From NCBI RefSeq assembly GCF_018128905.1, contig NZ_CP063808.1, forward strand, positions 3,968,001 to 4,032,000: a stretch of 64,000 bases of DNA, in the 5' to 3' direction. Shown here piece by piece: positions 24,602-33,579 of the stretch (its first letter is position 1; the number at the start of each line of letters is the position of its first letter). A program made the translations under genes and the position numbers. The stretch is from Streptomyces sp. A2-16. GTDB taxonomy: Bacteria > Actinomycetota > Actinomycetes > Streptomycetales > Streptomycetaceae. The notes below the pieces were generated by a model. The model was not told the DNA's origin and ran no database searches. It worked only from the letters and a program-made list of their open reading frames with translations.

Positions 24602-25987
24602 CTACGGCCGGTGACCGTCAAGCGGGTGCGCGCGGTCGTAGGGACGGGGATAACCGGTGGGGGAGTAGGGCAGATAGCGGGCCGGTGACCCCGGATCCGC
24701 CGCGGTCGCACGGGAGTTGAGGGCCGCGGGATCGCTGCCGCGCCAGTGGCCGGTCGTGATCCGGTCCTCGAGTGCGTGCAGGGCGGCGATCTGCTCGCCC
24801 GGGCTGAAGGTGCAGTGACCCGCGTTGTCGACAAAACGCTGCCGCAGCAGGGGAGTCGAGCCCGCGGCCGTGGCGGCCCTGCGGTAGGCGCTCTCGGACT
24901 GCACCGGGATCAGCGCGTCACCGGTGGTGTGGATGTTCAGCTGGGGCTTGCTCAGGCGGCCGGTGAAGGAGCTCGTACGGCTCATCCAGTCGACGGCCTT
25001 CGCGTCGGCGCGGGTGCGCGGGGCCCTGTCGAGGACGTTGAGGTCGGACTTCAGCGAGAGGCCGGCCTTGGCGTACAGCTCCTGGACCTCCTTGCGGTAG
25101 GGGGAACTGCGCAGCATCGCGCGGTAGTCGACCCCGGTGTTCCACGACATGCTGCCGCCCGCCCGGGACTCGGCCTCCTGACGCCAGACGAAGGCGGGGA
25201 ACCGCACCAGCCCGACGACCGCCTGGTACTGGCCGGACTGCTGGGCGTCCCAGTCGGAGGGCGCGGGCCGGGGCTGTGTCGGGTCGTTCCAGCCGGGGAT
25301 GTTGTGCAGGGCCGCGGCGAGCGCGATGCGGGCCCGGCCCGCGGCGCTGTGCTGGGCCTCGGCGAGGACACCTGTCATGGCGTCGGCCGCCTCGGTCGCG
25401 GCGGCCGGGCTCGCCAGCCCGGTCAGCCGGATCCCGGAGCCCGGGGCGAGGAGCGTCCTCAGCGCGAACACCGGGTCAAGGGTGCTGTTCCAGTTGGCGA
25501 CACCGCCCTGGACCAGCCCGCACATCGACAGCGAACCGGCCAGGCGGGACGCGTGGCGTTCCGCGAGGGCGGTCGTGACGAGGCCGCCGTAGGACGTGCC
25601 CCAGGCGATGGTGCGGCCGGCCCGTCCGAAGCGGGCGGTGAAGGTGTCGAGTGTGGCGAGCTGGTCGGGCACGGCCTCGGTGACCGCCCAGCCGGTGGTG
25701 GCGTACGAGGACCCGATCAGCGCGTAACCCTGCTTCAGGAGCAGGGACTTCGTGGAGTCGTCGGGCGCGTTGCGCGCCGGGTTGGGGACGCCGGGCGGTG
25801 TGTAGCCGTGGCTGTAGAGGAGGACCGTGCCGTTCCAGCCGGCCGGCACATCCATCAGGTAGGTCGCGCCGGACGGCAGCCTGCCTTCGACATGGGTGTC
25901 CTCGGCGGCCTGGGCGGCCGGTGCCAAGGGGGTGGCGAGCAGCAGTGCCGCGACGGTGACGAGCGTACGGGTGCGGATGCGGTGCAT
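24602..25987 (-). CDS. Secreted alpha/beta hydrolase
   Basis: 461 aa from ATG 25987 (an in-frame GTG lies just before). Sec signal peptide (RTRTLVTVAALLLATPLAPAAQAA). Alpha/beta hydrolase features: oxyanion-side VLLYSHGY, nucleophile elbow GTSYGG, acid region HTTGDALIPVQSES, and catalytic His in DNAGHCTFS. The size and long cap region resemble secreted peptidase/esterase families, but the substrate cannot be stated. It is divergent from the ABC binding-protein gene. Confidence 0.85.
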   Translation of the reverse strand: MHRIRTRTLVTVAALLLATPLAPAAQAAEDTHVEGRLPSGATYLMDVPAGWNGTVLLYSHGYTPPGVPNPARNAPDDSTKSLLLKQGYALIGSSYATTGWAVTEAVPDQLATLDTFTARFGRAGRTIAWGTSYGGLVTTALAERHASRLAGSLSMCGLVQGGVANWNSTLDPVFALRTLLAPGSGIRLTGLASPAAATEAADAMTGVLAEAQHSAAGRARIALAAALHNIPGWNDPTQPRPAPSDWDAQQSGQYQAVVGLVRFPAFVWRQEAESRAGGSMSWNTGVDYRAMLRSSPYRKEVQELYAKAGLSLKSDLNVLDRAPRTRADAKAVDWMSRTSSFTGRLSKPQLNIHTTGDALIPVQSESAYRRAATAAGSTPLLRQRFVDNAGHCTFSPGEQIAALHALEDRITTGHWRGSDPAALNSRATAADPGSPARYLPYSPTGYPRPYDRAHPLDGHRP

Positions 25988-26080
25988 CACGAGACGTGGG
26001 CTCCTTGGGCGCAGTCCGTTTTTCCTGCGGTCGGGGGGACTGACACCGGCGAAAGTAGGCGTGTACATTGCGGGCGTCAA

Positions 26081-26097
26081 TGATGTGCACAACATCA
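26081..26097. promoter_or_regulatory. Candidate operator in a divergent promoter
   Basis: TGATGT-GCACA-ACATCA inverted repeat (6-bp arms), with a TGTGCACA core that is itself palindromic. It lies between the divergent hydrolase and binding-protein genes, 46 bp before the latter's ATG. The TGTGCACA core is reminiscent of GntR-family sites; the regulator is unknown. Confidence 0.5.
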
Positions 26098-26142
26098 GTG
26101 GACGGGTCGTGAGGCGTTCTGTCGTCTCGTCAGGAGGGCCCC

Positions 26143-27120
26143 ATGCAAAGGCGCTTGCTCGGACTGGCCGTTGCGGCGGTGACCCTCGTGGGTGCCGCCG
26201 GATGCGGCTCCTCGGACTCCGGAGGCGGCGACTCGTCGTCCGCGGGCGGAGCGAAGAAGACACAGGTCACGGTCGGGGTGATCCCCATCGTCGACGTGGC
26301 GCCGCTGTATCTCGGGCAGAAGAAGGGGTTCTTCGCCGCTCGGGGGATCGAGCTGAAGATGGTGACCGCGCAGGGCGGTGCGGCGATCATCCCCGGTGTG
26401 GTGAGCGGCCAGTTCCAGTTCGGCTTCAGCAACACCACCTCCCTGATGCTCGCGCAGACCAAGGGCGTGCCCGTGAAGTCGGTGGTCAACGGAGCGGCCT
26501 CCAACGGCAAGGTGGGGGCCGACGTCACCGGCGTCCTGGTGAAGAAGGACAGCCCGGTGAAGTCCGCGAAGGACCTGGCGGGACGCTCGGTCGCCGTGAA
26601 CACCCTTCAGAACATCGGGGACACCACGGTCCGTGAGTCGGTGCGCGAGGACGGCGGCGACCCGGCGAAGGTGAAGTTCGTGGAGATCCCGTTCGACCAG
26701 ATGCCGGCCGCGCTGGACGGCGGCCGCGTGGACGCCGCGTGGATGGGTGAGCCGGCCCAGACGATCGCCAAGGGCCAGGGCGCCCGGGTCATCGCCTCGC
26801 CCTTCGCCGAGACCGACCCGAAGCTCACGGTCGCGACCTGGTTCACCTCGACGAAGATCGCCCAGCAGAATCCCGGGCTGGTGAAGAACTTTACCGAGGC
26901 GATGACGGAGTCACTGCGGTACGCCACCGGCCACCCGGACGAGGCCCGGCAGATCCTCACGGCCTACACCAAGATCAGCGGCGCTGTGCTGAGCGAGCTC
27001 ATCCTCCCCAGCTGGCCGCCCGAGGTGGACCTGGCCTCCCTGGAGAAACTCGCCACGCTCGGCGAGCAGGACGGCATCTTCGGCGGCAAGAAGCCGGACG
27101 TCCAGGCGCTGTTCTCCTGA
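26143..27120 (+). CDS. ABC transporter substrate-binding lipoprotein (NitT/TauT/SsuA type)
   Basis: 325 aa from ATG 26143 (AGGAGGG upstream). Lipobox LVGAAGC gives a lipid-anchored Cys. The mature protein is a type 2 periplasmic-binding fold of the nitrate/sulfonate/taurine/thiamine-precursor class: VTVGVIPIVDVAPLYLGQKKGFFAARGIEL, GQFQFGFSNTTSLMLAQ, LAGRSVAVNTLQNIGDTT. No permease or ATPase gene is adjacent, so it is an orphan that must work with components elsewhere. A palindrome precedes it. Confidence 0.9.
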   Translation: MQRRLLGLAVAAVTLVGAAGCGSSDSGGGDSSSAGGAKKTQVTVGVIPIVDVAPLYLGQKKGFFAARGIELKMVTAQGGAAIIPGVVSGQFQFGFSNTTSLMLAQTKGVPVKSVVNGAASNGKVGADVTGVLVKKDSPVKSAKDLAGRSVAVNTLQNIGDTTVRESVREDGGDPAKVKFVEIPFDQMPAALDGGRVDAAWMGEPAQTIAKGQGARVIASPFAETDPKLTVATWFTSTKIAQQNPGLVKNFTEAMTESLRYATGHPDEARQILTAYTKISGAVLSELILPSWPPEVDLASLEKLATLGEQDGIFGGKKPDVQALFS

Positions 27121-27151
27121 GGAGGGGCCGGACCGAGGGCCGGCTGAGGAG

Positions 27152-27171
27152 GGCCGGGTCCTGATCCGGCC
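27152..27171. terminator. Hairpin between convergent genes
   Basis: GGCCGG and CCGGCC arms (with inner TC/GA pairing) form a near-perfect 20-bp hairpin between the binding-protein gene and the marR gene, and can serve both. Confidence 0.5.
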
Positions 27172-27179
27172 GAGGGGCA

Positions 27180-27752
27180 TCAGGCCTTGGACCGGCGCCC
27201 GCTGCGCCGCGGCGCGGGCTCGGAGCCGTCCAGCAGTTCGCGGCGCCGCTCCTCGCCGTGCTCCTCGACCTGGAGCACCACCTGGCGCAGCCCCTCGGCG
27301 AGACCACGGCACTCGGTGTCGCTGAGGCCCGCCGTCACGAAGGCCTCCTCCTCGTTGAACGCCGGGAACACCCGACGCATCAGCTCCTCGCCCTCGTCGG
27401 TGAGTTTCAGCAGCACCAGCCGACCATCGGTGGGATGCCCGGAACGGCTCAGCAGTCCGCGTGACTCCAGGGTCCGCGAGACCCCGGTGAGCGTGCCCTT
27501 GGAGATCCCGGCCTCCTCGGCCACGTGCCGGGTCTCCGACTCGCCCCACACCCAGACCACCCACAGGACGACGAACGCCGTCCAGGTCAGGTCCGAGCCG
27601 CGCAGCACGGAGTTCTCCAGGTGCTGGCGCACCGCGGAAGCGGCCCGGTAGATGTTCGCCACGGCAGCCATCTGGTCCCGACGGATCGGGAAACCACCGA
27701 GCTTCTCGGCCGCGAGCTTCTCGGCTTGGGTGATGGATCGCTGGCCGGGCAC
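27180..27752 (-). CDS. MarR-family transcriptional regulator
   Basis: 190 aa from GTG 27752, chosen because AAGGAG lies 6 nt upstream (a TTG at 27791 is also in frame). Winged helix-turn-helix: TWTAFVVLWVVWVWGESETRHVAEEAGISKGTLTGVSRTLESRGLL (quoted in part), then the wing SGHPTDGRLVLLKLTDEGEEL. It begins 42 bp after the monooxygenase gene on the same strand, so the two are probably co-transcribed. MarR control of a flavin monooxygenase would suit response to an aromatic or phenolic compound. Confidence 0.92.
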   Translation of the reverse strand: MPGQRSITQAEKLAAEKLGGFPIRRDQMAAVANIYRAASAVRQHLENSVLRGSDLTWTAFVVLWVVWVWGESETRHVAEEAGISKGTLTGVSRTLESRGLLSRSGHPTDGRLVLLKLTDEGEELMRRVFPAFNEEEAFVTAGLSDTECRGLAEGLRQVVLQVEEHGEERRRELLDGSEPAPRRSGRRSKA

Positions 27753-27794
27753 GGGCGGCTCCTTCGTCGTACGCAGGTCGTTCGGGCTCAAATT

Positions 27795-28946
27795 CTAGTG
27801 GGGGTGCCGCTCCGCCCGGAGGTCCGTGCCCCACTCCAGGAGCCGGGCGAGGTCCTCGTCGGAGGGGCGGGAGGCGGCCGAGGGGGTGTGGGTGCCCCGG
27901 GAGATGTTGCCGCTGACCGTGATGTTGTGCTCCACGCGGGGGCGGCGAAGCTCCTCGTAGAGGGTGAGCGCCGACTCCGTGTCCGGTGCGTCCCGCAGCG
28001 ACTTGGCGAGGACGACGGCGTCCTCCAGGGCCATCGAGGCACCCTGACCCGTCGCGGGGGAGGCCGCGTGGGCGGCGTCCCCGACGAGCAGGATCCGTCC
28101 CGAGCGCCACGGGGTGCCGGTGGGGATCTCGGTGGCGTTGGTGACCATGAGGTCGTCACCGGTCGCCGCCACCAGGTCCGCGGCCGGCGTGGCGTCCTCG
28201 CGCAGCAGGGGCAGCAGCCGGTCCCGCCAGTCGGCGGGCGTGCCCTGCTCCAGCTCCTCGGCGGGCAGCGGGTCGCCGCTCACCCGGGCGAACCAGTACG
28301 TCTCCCCGTCGGGCGACACCGCGTAGCCGAAGGCGGCCCCGCTGCCGCGGACCATGGTGATGCTCGCGTCCGGTCCGGGGGCGGACGCGGCGCGCGTGTA
28401 GCCGTAGAAGACGTACTGGCCGGCGTGGAAGGGGCGAGTGCTGGGGGAGACCGACCGCCGTACGGCGGAGTTCAGGCCGTCCGCGCCGATCAGCAGGTCG
28501 CCGGTCGCGCTGGTGCCGTCGGCGAAGTGCGCGGTGACGCGGCCGGGGCCGTCCTCGACGGAGGCGAGCCGCGCGCCGTGCCGGACGGGGATGCCCCGGC
28601 GCGTGGCTTCCGCCTGGAGCGCGGTGTTGAGGTGTCCGCGGCGCAGGCAGCGGTAGCGCAGGTGCGGGTCGGAGGTCTCGCCCATGGGCGTGTGCGCCCG
28701 CTCGGTGCCGGTGTCGTCGAGGACCCGCAGCGAGGTCAGCGGGAAGCCGATCGCGGTGACCGCCGCGGAGGCCTCCAACTCGGCGAGGGCGCGCATGCCG
28801 TTGCTCGCCAGGGTGAGGAACGCGCCGATGTCCTCGGCCGCGTCCGGATGCGCCTCGTGCACGGCGGTCTCGAAGCCCGCCTTGTGCAGGGCCAGCGCCG
28901 CCGCCGTGCCGGCGATTCCGCCGCCGATGACCAGTACGCGTGCCAC
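27795..28946 (-). CDS. FAD-dependent aromatic monooxygenase (PHBH-like)
   Basis: 383 aa from GTG 28946 (GTG 28952 also possible). Class A flavoprotein monooxygenase: FAD-binding VLVIGGGIAGTAAALALHKAG, mid DG motif LLIGADGLNSAVRRSV, and ribose-binding GD motif ILLVGDAAHAASPATGQG with SMALEDAVVLAKSL. These enzymes hydroxylate aromatic or polycyclic substrates with NAD(P)H and O2. It is followed by a marR gene and preceded by a 13-bp tandem-repeat array in its presumed promoter/leader region. Confidence 0.9.
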   Translation of the reverse strand: MARVLVIGGGIAGTAAALALHKAGFETAVHEAHPDAAEDIGAFLTLASNGMRALAELEASAAVTAIGFPLTSLRVLDDTGTERAHTPMGETSDPHLRYRCLRRGHLNTALQAEATRRGIPVRHGARLASVEDGPGRVTAHFADGTSATGDLLIGADGLNSAVRRSVSPSTRPFHAGQYVFYGYTRAASAPGPDASITMVRGSGAAFGYAVSPDGETYWFARVSGDPLPAEELEQGTPADWRDRLLPLLREDATPAADLVAATGDDLMVTNATEIPTGTPWRSGRILLVGDAAHAASPATGQGASMALEDAVVLAKSLRDAPDTESALTLYEELRRPRVEHNITVSGNISRGTHTPSAASRPSDEDLARLLEWGTDLRAERHPH

Positions 28947-29050
28947 ACCCACCCCGTTCGTCCCGCGTCCGCCCGCACGGCTGTCCGGACACGGAAGGAA
29001 CGACCGGACGGCGGCGAGGGTTCCGTGCACAACGCGCCTGAGCGGCGAGC

Positions 29051-29154
29051 CTGAGGACCGCGCCTGAGGACCGCGCCTGAGGACCACGTCTGAGGACCAC
29101 GTCTGAGGACCACGTCTGAACAGCGCGCCTGAACAGCGCGCCTGAACAGCGCGA
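29051..29154. repeat. Eight 13-bp tandem repeats upstream of the monooxygenase gene
   Basis: CTGA recurs at 29051, 29064, 29077, 29090, 29103, 29116, 29129 and 29142, exactly 13 bp apart. Three sub-types occur in blocks: CTGAGGACCGCGC, CTGAGGACCACGT and CTGAACAGCGCGC. The block pattern implies stepwise slippage or unequal exchange. The array is 105 bp upstream of the leftward monooxygenase start. Confidence 0.9.
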
Positions 29155-29209
29155 CGCCGGTCGCGCCGACCCTGTGGGCCCGTGGCACGACCGGCGTCGC
29201 AGGCTCGGA

Positions 29210-30574
29210 TCAGGCGCCGCTCTCGCGCAGCATGTCCTCGCGCTCGACGAGCTTCACGCGCTCGCGGCCCTGGGGCTCGCCCAGCGCCTTCTCGGCGGCG
29301 TCCAGCTTGTACCAGCCCTCCCAGGTGGTGAAGCGGACGTTGCGCTCGGCGAGGAACGCGTCCACGGCCTCCGGCTCGGGCGAACCGGGGGTCTGCAGGC
29401 GGTCGTTCGCGAAGTCGTCCAGGAGGTTCGACACCGTCTCGTTGGCGTCGCCCTTGGTGTGGCCGATGAGACCCACCGGACCGCGCCGGATCCAGCCGGT
29501 GACGTACGTCGACTGCAGGTGCTCGCCGCTCTCCTGCATGACGCGGCCGCCCTGGTCCGGGACGGTGCCCGAGTCGATGTCCCAGGGCAGCTTGGGCAGC
29601 TTGTCGGAGAGGTAGCCGACCGCGCGGTAGACCGCGGTGACGTCCCAGTCCTTGAACTCCCCGGTGCCCTTGACGTTTCCGGTGCCGTCGAGGGCGGTGC
29701 GCTCGGTGCGCAGCCCGACGACCTTGCCGTCCTCGCCGAGGATCTCGGTGGGCGACTCGAAGAAGTGCAGGAACAGCTTGTGCGGACGGTCGCCGGTGTC
29801 GCGGATCGCCCAGTTCTCCAGGGTCTTGGCGACCATGTCGGCCTGCTTGTTGCCGCGCCGGGTCTCGATCGAGCCCTTGTCGTAGTCGATGTCCTCGGGG
29901 TCGACGATGACCTCGATGTTGGGGGAGTGGTCCAGCTCGCGCAGCTCCATCGGCGAGAACTTGGCCTGCGCCGGGCCGCGGCGGCCGAAGACGTGCACCT
30001 CCAGCGCCTTGTTGGCCTTCAGGCCCTCGTACACGTTCGGCGGGATCTCCGTCGGGAGGAGCTCGTCGGCCGTCTTGGCCAGGATGCGGGCCACGTCGAG
30101 GGCGACGTTGCCGACGCCGAGGACGGCGACCTTCTCGGCCTCCAGGGGCCAGGTGCGCGGGACGTCCGGGTGGCCGTCGTACCAGGAGACGAAGTCGGCG
30201 GCGCCGTAGGAGCCGTCGAGCTCGATGCCGGGTATGCGCAGCTCGCGGTCGGCGGTCGCGCCGGTGGAGAAGATCACGGCGTCGTAGAAGGCGCGCAGGT
30301 CGTCGAGGTTGATGTCGGCCGGGTAGTCGACGTTGCCGAACAGACGGATCTGCGGCTTGTCGAGCACCTGGTGCAGGGCCGTGATGATGCCCTTGATCCG
30401 GGGGTGGTCCGGAGCCACGCCGTAACGGATCAGTCCGAACGGGGCCGGCATCCGCTCGAAGAGGTCGATGGAGACACCGGGTTCGGCGGCCACATCTGAC
30501 TTGAGCAGCGCGTCGGCGGCGTAGATCCCGGCGGGGCCGGCTCCGACGATGGCTACCCGCAGGGGGCGGGGCAT
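29210..30574 (-). CDS. fprA: FprA-type ferredoxin/flavodoxin-NADP+ reductase
   Basis: 454 aa from ATG 30574. It matches the adrenodoxin-reductase/FprA family in length and motifs: FAD-binding VAIVGAGPAGIYAADAL, PFGLIRYGVAPDHP, NADP-binding VAVLGVGNVALDVARIL, HVFGRRGPAQAKFSPMELREL, and the late YVTGWIRRGPVGLIGHTKGDA. It passes electrons between NADPH and ferredoxins, for example for P450s or iron release. A DtxR-type iron box and a second palindrome lie upstream, which fits iron-dependent repression. Confidence 0.93.
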   Translation of the reverse strand: MPRPLRVAIVGAGPAGIYAADALLKSDVAAEPGVSIDLFERMPAPFGLIRYGVAPDHPRIKGIITALHQVLDKPQIRLFGNVDYPADINLDDLRAFYDAVIFSTGATADRELRIPGIELDGSYGAADFVSWYDGHPDVPRTWPLEAEKVAVLGVGNVALDVARILAKTADELLPTEIPPNVYEGLKANKALEVHVFGRRGPAQAKFSPMELRELDHSPNIEVIVDPEDIDYDKGSIETRRGNKQADMVAKTLENWAIRDTGDRPHKLFLHFFESPTEILGEDGKVVGLRTERTALDGTGNVKGTGEFKDWDVTAVYRAVGYLSDKLPKLPWDIDSGTVPDQGGRVMQESGEHLQSTYVTGWIRRGPVGLIGHTKGDANETVSNLLDDFANDRLQTPGSPEPEAVDAFLAERNVRFTTWEGWYKLDAAEKALGEPQGRERVKLVEREDMLRESGA

Positions 30575-30624
30575 GATCAGGTTCCCTTCGAGCGGCGACA
30601 GATCAACTCGGGGGAAGCCTAAGC

Positions 30625-30638
30625 TAAGGCAAGCCTTA
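30625..30638 (-). promoter_or_regulatory. Candidate DmdR/IdeR iron box of fprA
   Basis: TAAGGC-AA-GCCTTA, an inverted repeat with 6-bp arms, followed on the minus strand by a partly overlapping TTAGGC element. It lies 51 bp upstream of the fprA start and resembles DtxR-family iron boxes, though it is not a full match to the 19-bp consensus. Confidence 0.6.
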
Positions 30639-30666
30639 CTCGGTACGCGGGTCCGATCTATGGGCT

Positions 30667-30683
30667 CATAAGGTCACCTTATG
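30667..30683. promoter_or_regulatory. Perfect 17-bp palindrome upstream of fprA
   Basis: CATAAGGT-C-ACCTTATG, 8-bp arms with one central base, between the end of the SpoIIE phosphatase gene and fprA. One-base spacing cannot form a hairpin loop, so it is a protein site rather than a terminator. The binding protein is unknown. Confidence 0.65.
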
Positions 30684-30707
30684 GGTGGTGAAAGCGGCAG
30701 GACCGGG

Positions 30708-33497
30708 TCACGGCAGCGGTTGTTCCGCCCAGATGACCTTGCCCGCCGGGGTGTACCGGGTGCCCCAGCGCTCGCTGAGCTGGGCGACCAGGAACAGTCC
30801 GCGGCCGCCCTCGTCCGTCATCGCCGCGTACCGCAGATGCGGTGAGGTGCTGCTGCTGTCGAAGACCTCGCAGATCAGGGCCCGGTCGTACAGGATTCGG
30901 ACGTGGATGGGGTCGCCGCCGTAGCGGATCGCGTTGGTGACCAGCTCGCTCAGGATCAGCTCGGTGGTGAACGCGAGCTCGTCCAGGTCCCAGCGGGACA
31001 GCTGCCGGGACACGGACGCCCGGACGTCCGAGACGGCCGCCGGGTCGGCGGGGACCTGCCACTCGGCGATCCGGTCGGCAGCGAGCGCCCGGGTCCGGGC
31101 CACGATCAGGGCGATGTCGTCGGTGGCGCGGGACGGCGGCCGCGCCTCCAGTACCGCCTTGCAGGTCTCCTCGGGCGAGGGACCCGCCTGCTCCAACGAG
31201 GTGCGGAGCAGCTCCAGACCGACGTCGATGTCCCGCTCGCGGTCCTCCACGAGCCCGTCCGTGTAGAGCACCAGCCGGCTGCCCTCGGCGAGTTCCAGAT
31301 CGGCCGTCTCGAACGGCAGACCGCCGAGGCCGAGCGGGGGACCGGCGGGCACGTCGGCGTACTCCACGCTGCCGTCGGGGTGGATGAGGGCGGGCGGCGG
31401 ATGGCCGGCCCGGGCGATCGTGCACACCCGGGAGACCGGGTCGTAGACGGCGTACAGGCAGGTCGCGCCGGTGACGGGGGAGTCGCCGCTCTCCTCCGCC
31501 TCGTCCTGGTCGATACGGGCGACCAACTCGTCGAGCAGGGCGAGGAGTTCGTCGGGCGGCAGGTCCAGGGCGGAGAAGTTGTGCACCGCGGTGCGCAGCC
31601 TTCCCATCGTGGCCGCGGCGTGCAGTCCGTGCCCCACGACGTCGCCGACCACGAGCGCCACCCGCGTGCCGGACAGCGGGAGCACGTCGAACCAGTCGCC
31701 GCCCACCCCGGCCTGCGCGGGCAGGTACTTGTAGGCGATGTCCAGGGCGTCCTGCTCGGGCAGCCGGCGCGGCAGCAGGCTGCGCTGGAGGGTCACCGCC
31801 ATGGTGTGCTCGCGGGTGTAGCGGCGGGCGTTGTCGATGGAGACCGCGGCCCGGGTGACCAGCTCCTCGGCGAGGGTGACCTCCTCGCTGTCGAAGGGCT
31901 CGGGCTTGTCCGAGCGCCAGAAGCTGACCGTGCCCAGGACGAGATTCCCGGCCCGCAGGGGGACGGCGATCAGCGAGTGGATGCCGTACTCGATGACCTG
32001 GGCGGAGCGCTCCAGGTCCTGCGCGCGCCACCCGGTGGCCTCGGCCAGTCGCGCCTCCAGGACGGCCCGGCCGCCGCTGATGCCGCGGGTCTGGGGCGCG
32101 GAGTCGGTCAGCGGGATGCGCTCGCCGACCTTGTACAGCGGGGCGTCCTCACGGATGCCGCTGAGCGCGGTGCGGCGCAGGGTGGTCGCCGCCTCGGGCT
32201 GACCGCCGGTGAGCACCGCGTCGAAGAGGTCGACGGTGGCGAAGTCCGCGAACCTCGGCACGGCGAGCTCGGCCAGCTCCTCGGCGGTGCGGGTCACGTC
32301 CAGGCTCGTGCCGATGCCGACCGTGGCGTCGTACAGCATGTCGAGGCGCTCGCGGGCCACCTCGGCGCGCCCGGACAGGGCGCGCAGCTCGGTCGAGTCG
32401 CGCAGGGTGGCGACGCTGCCCGGCGGGCCGCCCTGGATGTCGGTGGGCCGCTGGTTGACGGCGAGCAGACGGTCCTTGACCCGGTGCACCTCGTCGGTGG
32501 CGACCCGTCCGGAGGCCAGCAGCCCGGCGGTGTCGGCGGGGAGGGAGAGGTCGAGGACGTGCCGGCCCTCGGCGTCGGCGGGCAGGTCGAGCAGCCGGTG
32601 CGCCTCGTCGTTGGCGAGCAGCAGCCGGCCCTCTCCGCCGACTATCAGCACGCCCTCGCGCACGGCGTGCAGGACCGCGTCGTGGTGCTCGTACATGCGG
32701 GTCATCTCGTGCGGGCCCAGGCCGTGCGTCTGGCGCAGCAGACGTCTGCTGACCAGTGCCGTGCCGCCGGTGGCGAGCGCGAGTCCCACGGCGGCGGCCA
32801 TCAAGAGCAGCGGGAGCTGTTGGTTGGCGGTGCCGCCCACCTTCGCGGTGGTGATGCCGGCCGACACCAGGCCCACGACCTTCCCGCCGTCCTTGACCGG
32901 GACGACGGCCTGCACGAGCGGTCCGATGGTTCCCGTGATGTCCTCGGTCACCACGCGTCCGGCCAGCGCCGGGGCGATGTTCCCGACGAACTTCTTTCCG
33001 ATGCGGTCCGGCTTCGGGTGTGTGTACCGGACGCCGTCGGTGTCCATGACGACGATGAAGTCCACGTCGGTCGCCCGGCGGGCCGCCTCGGCGCGCGGCT
33101 GGAGCACCGCGGAGGGGTCGGGACTCTTGAGGGCCTCGACCGTGCCCGGGGCGTTGGCGAAGGCCTGCGCCACGGCCACCGAACGATTGCGGGCCTCGAC
33201 GGTGCTGTCGTGCCGCACCTGGAGCACCAGGGTCACCACCGCGGCCACGACCAGCAGCAGGACGATCACGACCTGCAGCACGAACACCTGTCCGGCCACA
33301 CTGCGTCCGCCGACCGCCGCCCGCAGGGCTCCCGGCCGGCGCCGCTTGGCGGGTGCGTCGCGCTCCGCCCGCGTGGGCGAACTGCCCTTCAGCGGGCCCT
33401 CGTGCCGGTCGTGAGCGTGCTCGGATGTCTGCGGTGGGCGGGGGCCGCCGGGGCGACGGGCCGAGCCGCCCCCGGAACGGCCCGGGAGTCGGACCAT
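30708..33497 (-). CDS. Membrane sensor with PAS, GAF, SpoIIE phosphatase and HATPase domains
   Basis: 929 aa from ATG 33497; no strong ribosome-binding site, so a later start is possible. Order: helix at about 71-93, extracellular sCache-type sensor (about 95-235, DVDFIVVMDTDGVRYTHPKP), second helix (about 240-262), PAS (about 285-390), GAF (about 405-565), PP2C-type SpoIIE phosphatase (about 590-790; VGGDWFDVLPL, VVGDVVGHGLHAAATMGRLR, LYTDGLVEDR), and a C-terminal HATPase (SELVTNAIRYGG, GGRGLFLVAQLSERWG). It likely controls an anti-sigma/anti-anti-sigma pathway by both phosphatase and kinase activity. Confidence 0.92.
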   Translation of the reverse strand: MVRLPGRSGGGSARRPGGPRPPQTSEHAHDRHEGPLKGSSPTRAERDAPAKRRRPGALRAAVGGRSVAGQVFVLQVVIVLLLVVAAVVTLVLQVRHDSTVEARNRSVAVAQAFANAPGTVEALKSPDPSAVLQPRAEAARRATDVDFIVVMDTDGVRYTHPKPDRIGKKFVGNIAPALAGRVVTEDITGTIGPLVQAVVPVKDGGKVVGLVSAGITTAKVGGTANQQLPLLLMAAAVGLALATGGTALVSRRLLRQTHGLGPHEMTRMYEHHDAVLHAVREGVLIVGGEGRLLLANDEAHRLLDLPADAEGRHVLDLSLPADTAGLLASGRVATDEVHRVKDRLLAVNQRPTDIQGGPPGSVATLRDSTELRALSGRAEVARERLDMLYDATVGIGTSLDVTRTAEELAELAVPRFADFATVDLFDAVLTGGQPEAATTLRRTALSGIREDAPLYKVGERIPLTDSAPQTRGISGGRAVLEARLAEATGWRAQDLERSAQVIEYGIHSLIAVPLRAGNLVLGTVSFWRSDKPEPFDSEEVTLAEELVTRAAVSIDNARRYTREHTMAVTLQRSLLPRRLPEQDALDIAYKYLPAQAGVGGDWFDVLPLSGTRVALVVGDVVGHGLHAAATMGRLRTAVHNFSALDLPPDELLALLDELVARIDQDEAEESGDSPVTGATCLYAVYDPVSRVCTIARAGHPPPALIHPDGSVEYADVPAGPPLGLGGLPFETADLELAEGSRLVLYTDGLVEDRERDIDVGLELLRTSLEQAGPSPEETCKAVLEARPPSRATDDIALIVARTRALAADRIAEWQVPADPAAVSDVRASVSRQLSRWDLDELAFTTELILSELVTNAIRYGGDPIHVRILYDRALICEVFDSSSTSPHLRYAAMTDEGGRGLFLVAQLSERWGTRYTPAGKVIWAEQPLP

Positions 33498-33579
33498 GTG
33501 CCCATGTCTACACTGCCGCGCCTCGGGAGGCGAGGGGCGTCACGCGGTGTGACAGGGCTCCGCGGACCGCGGGCCTTCC

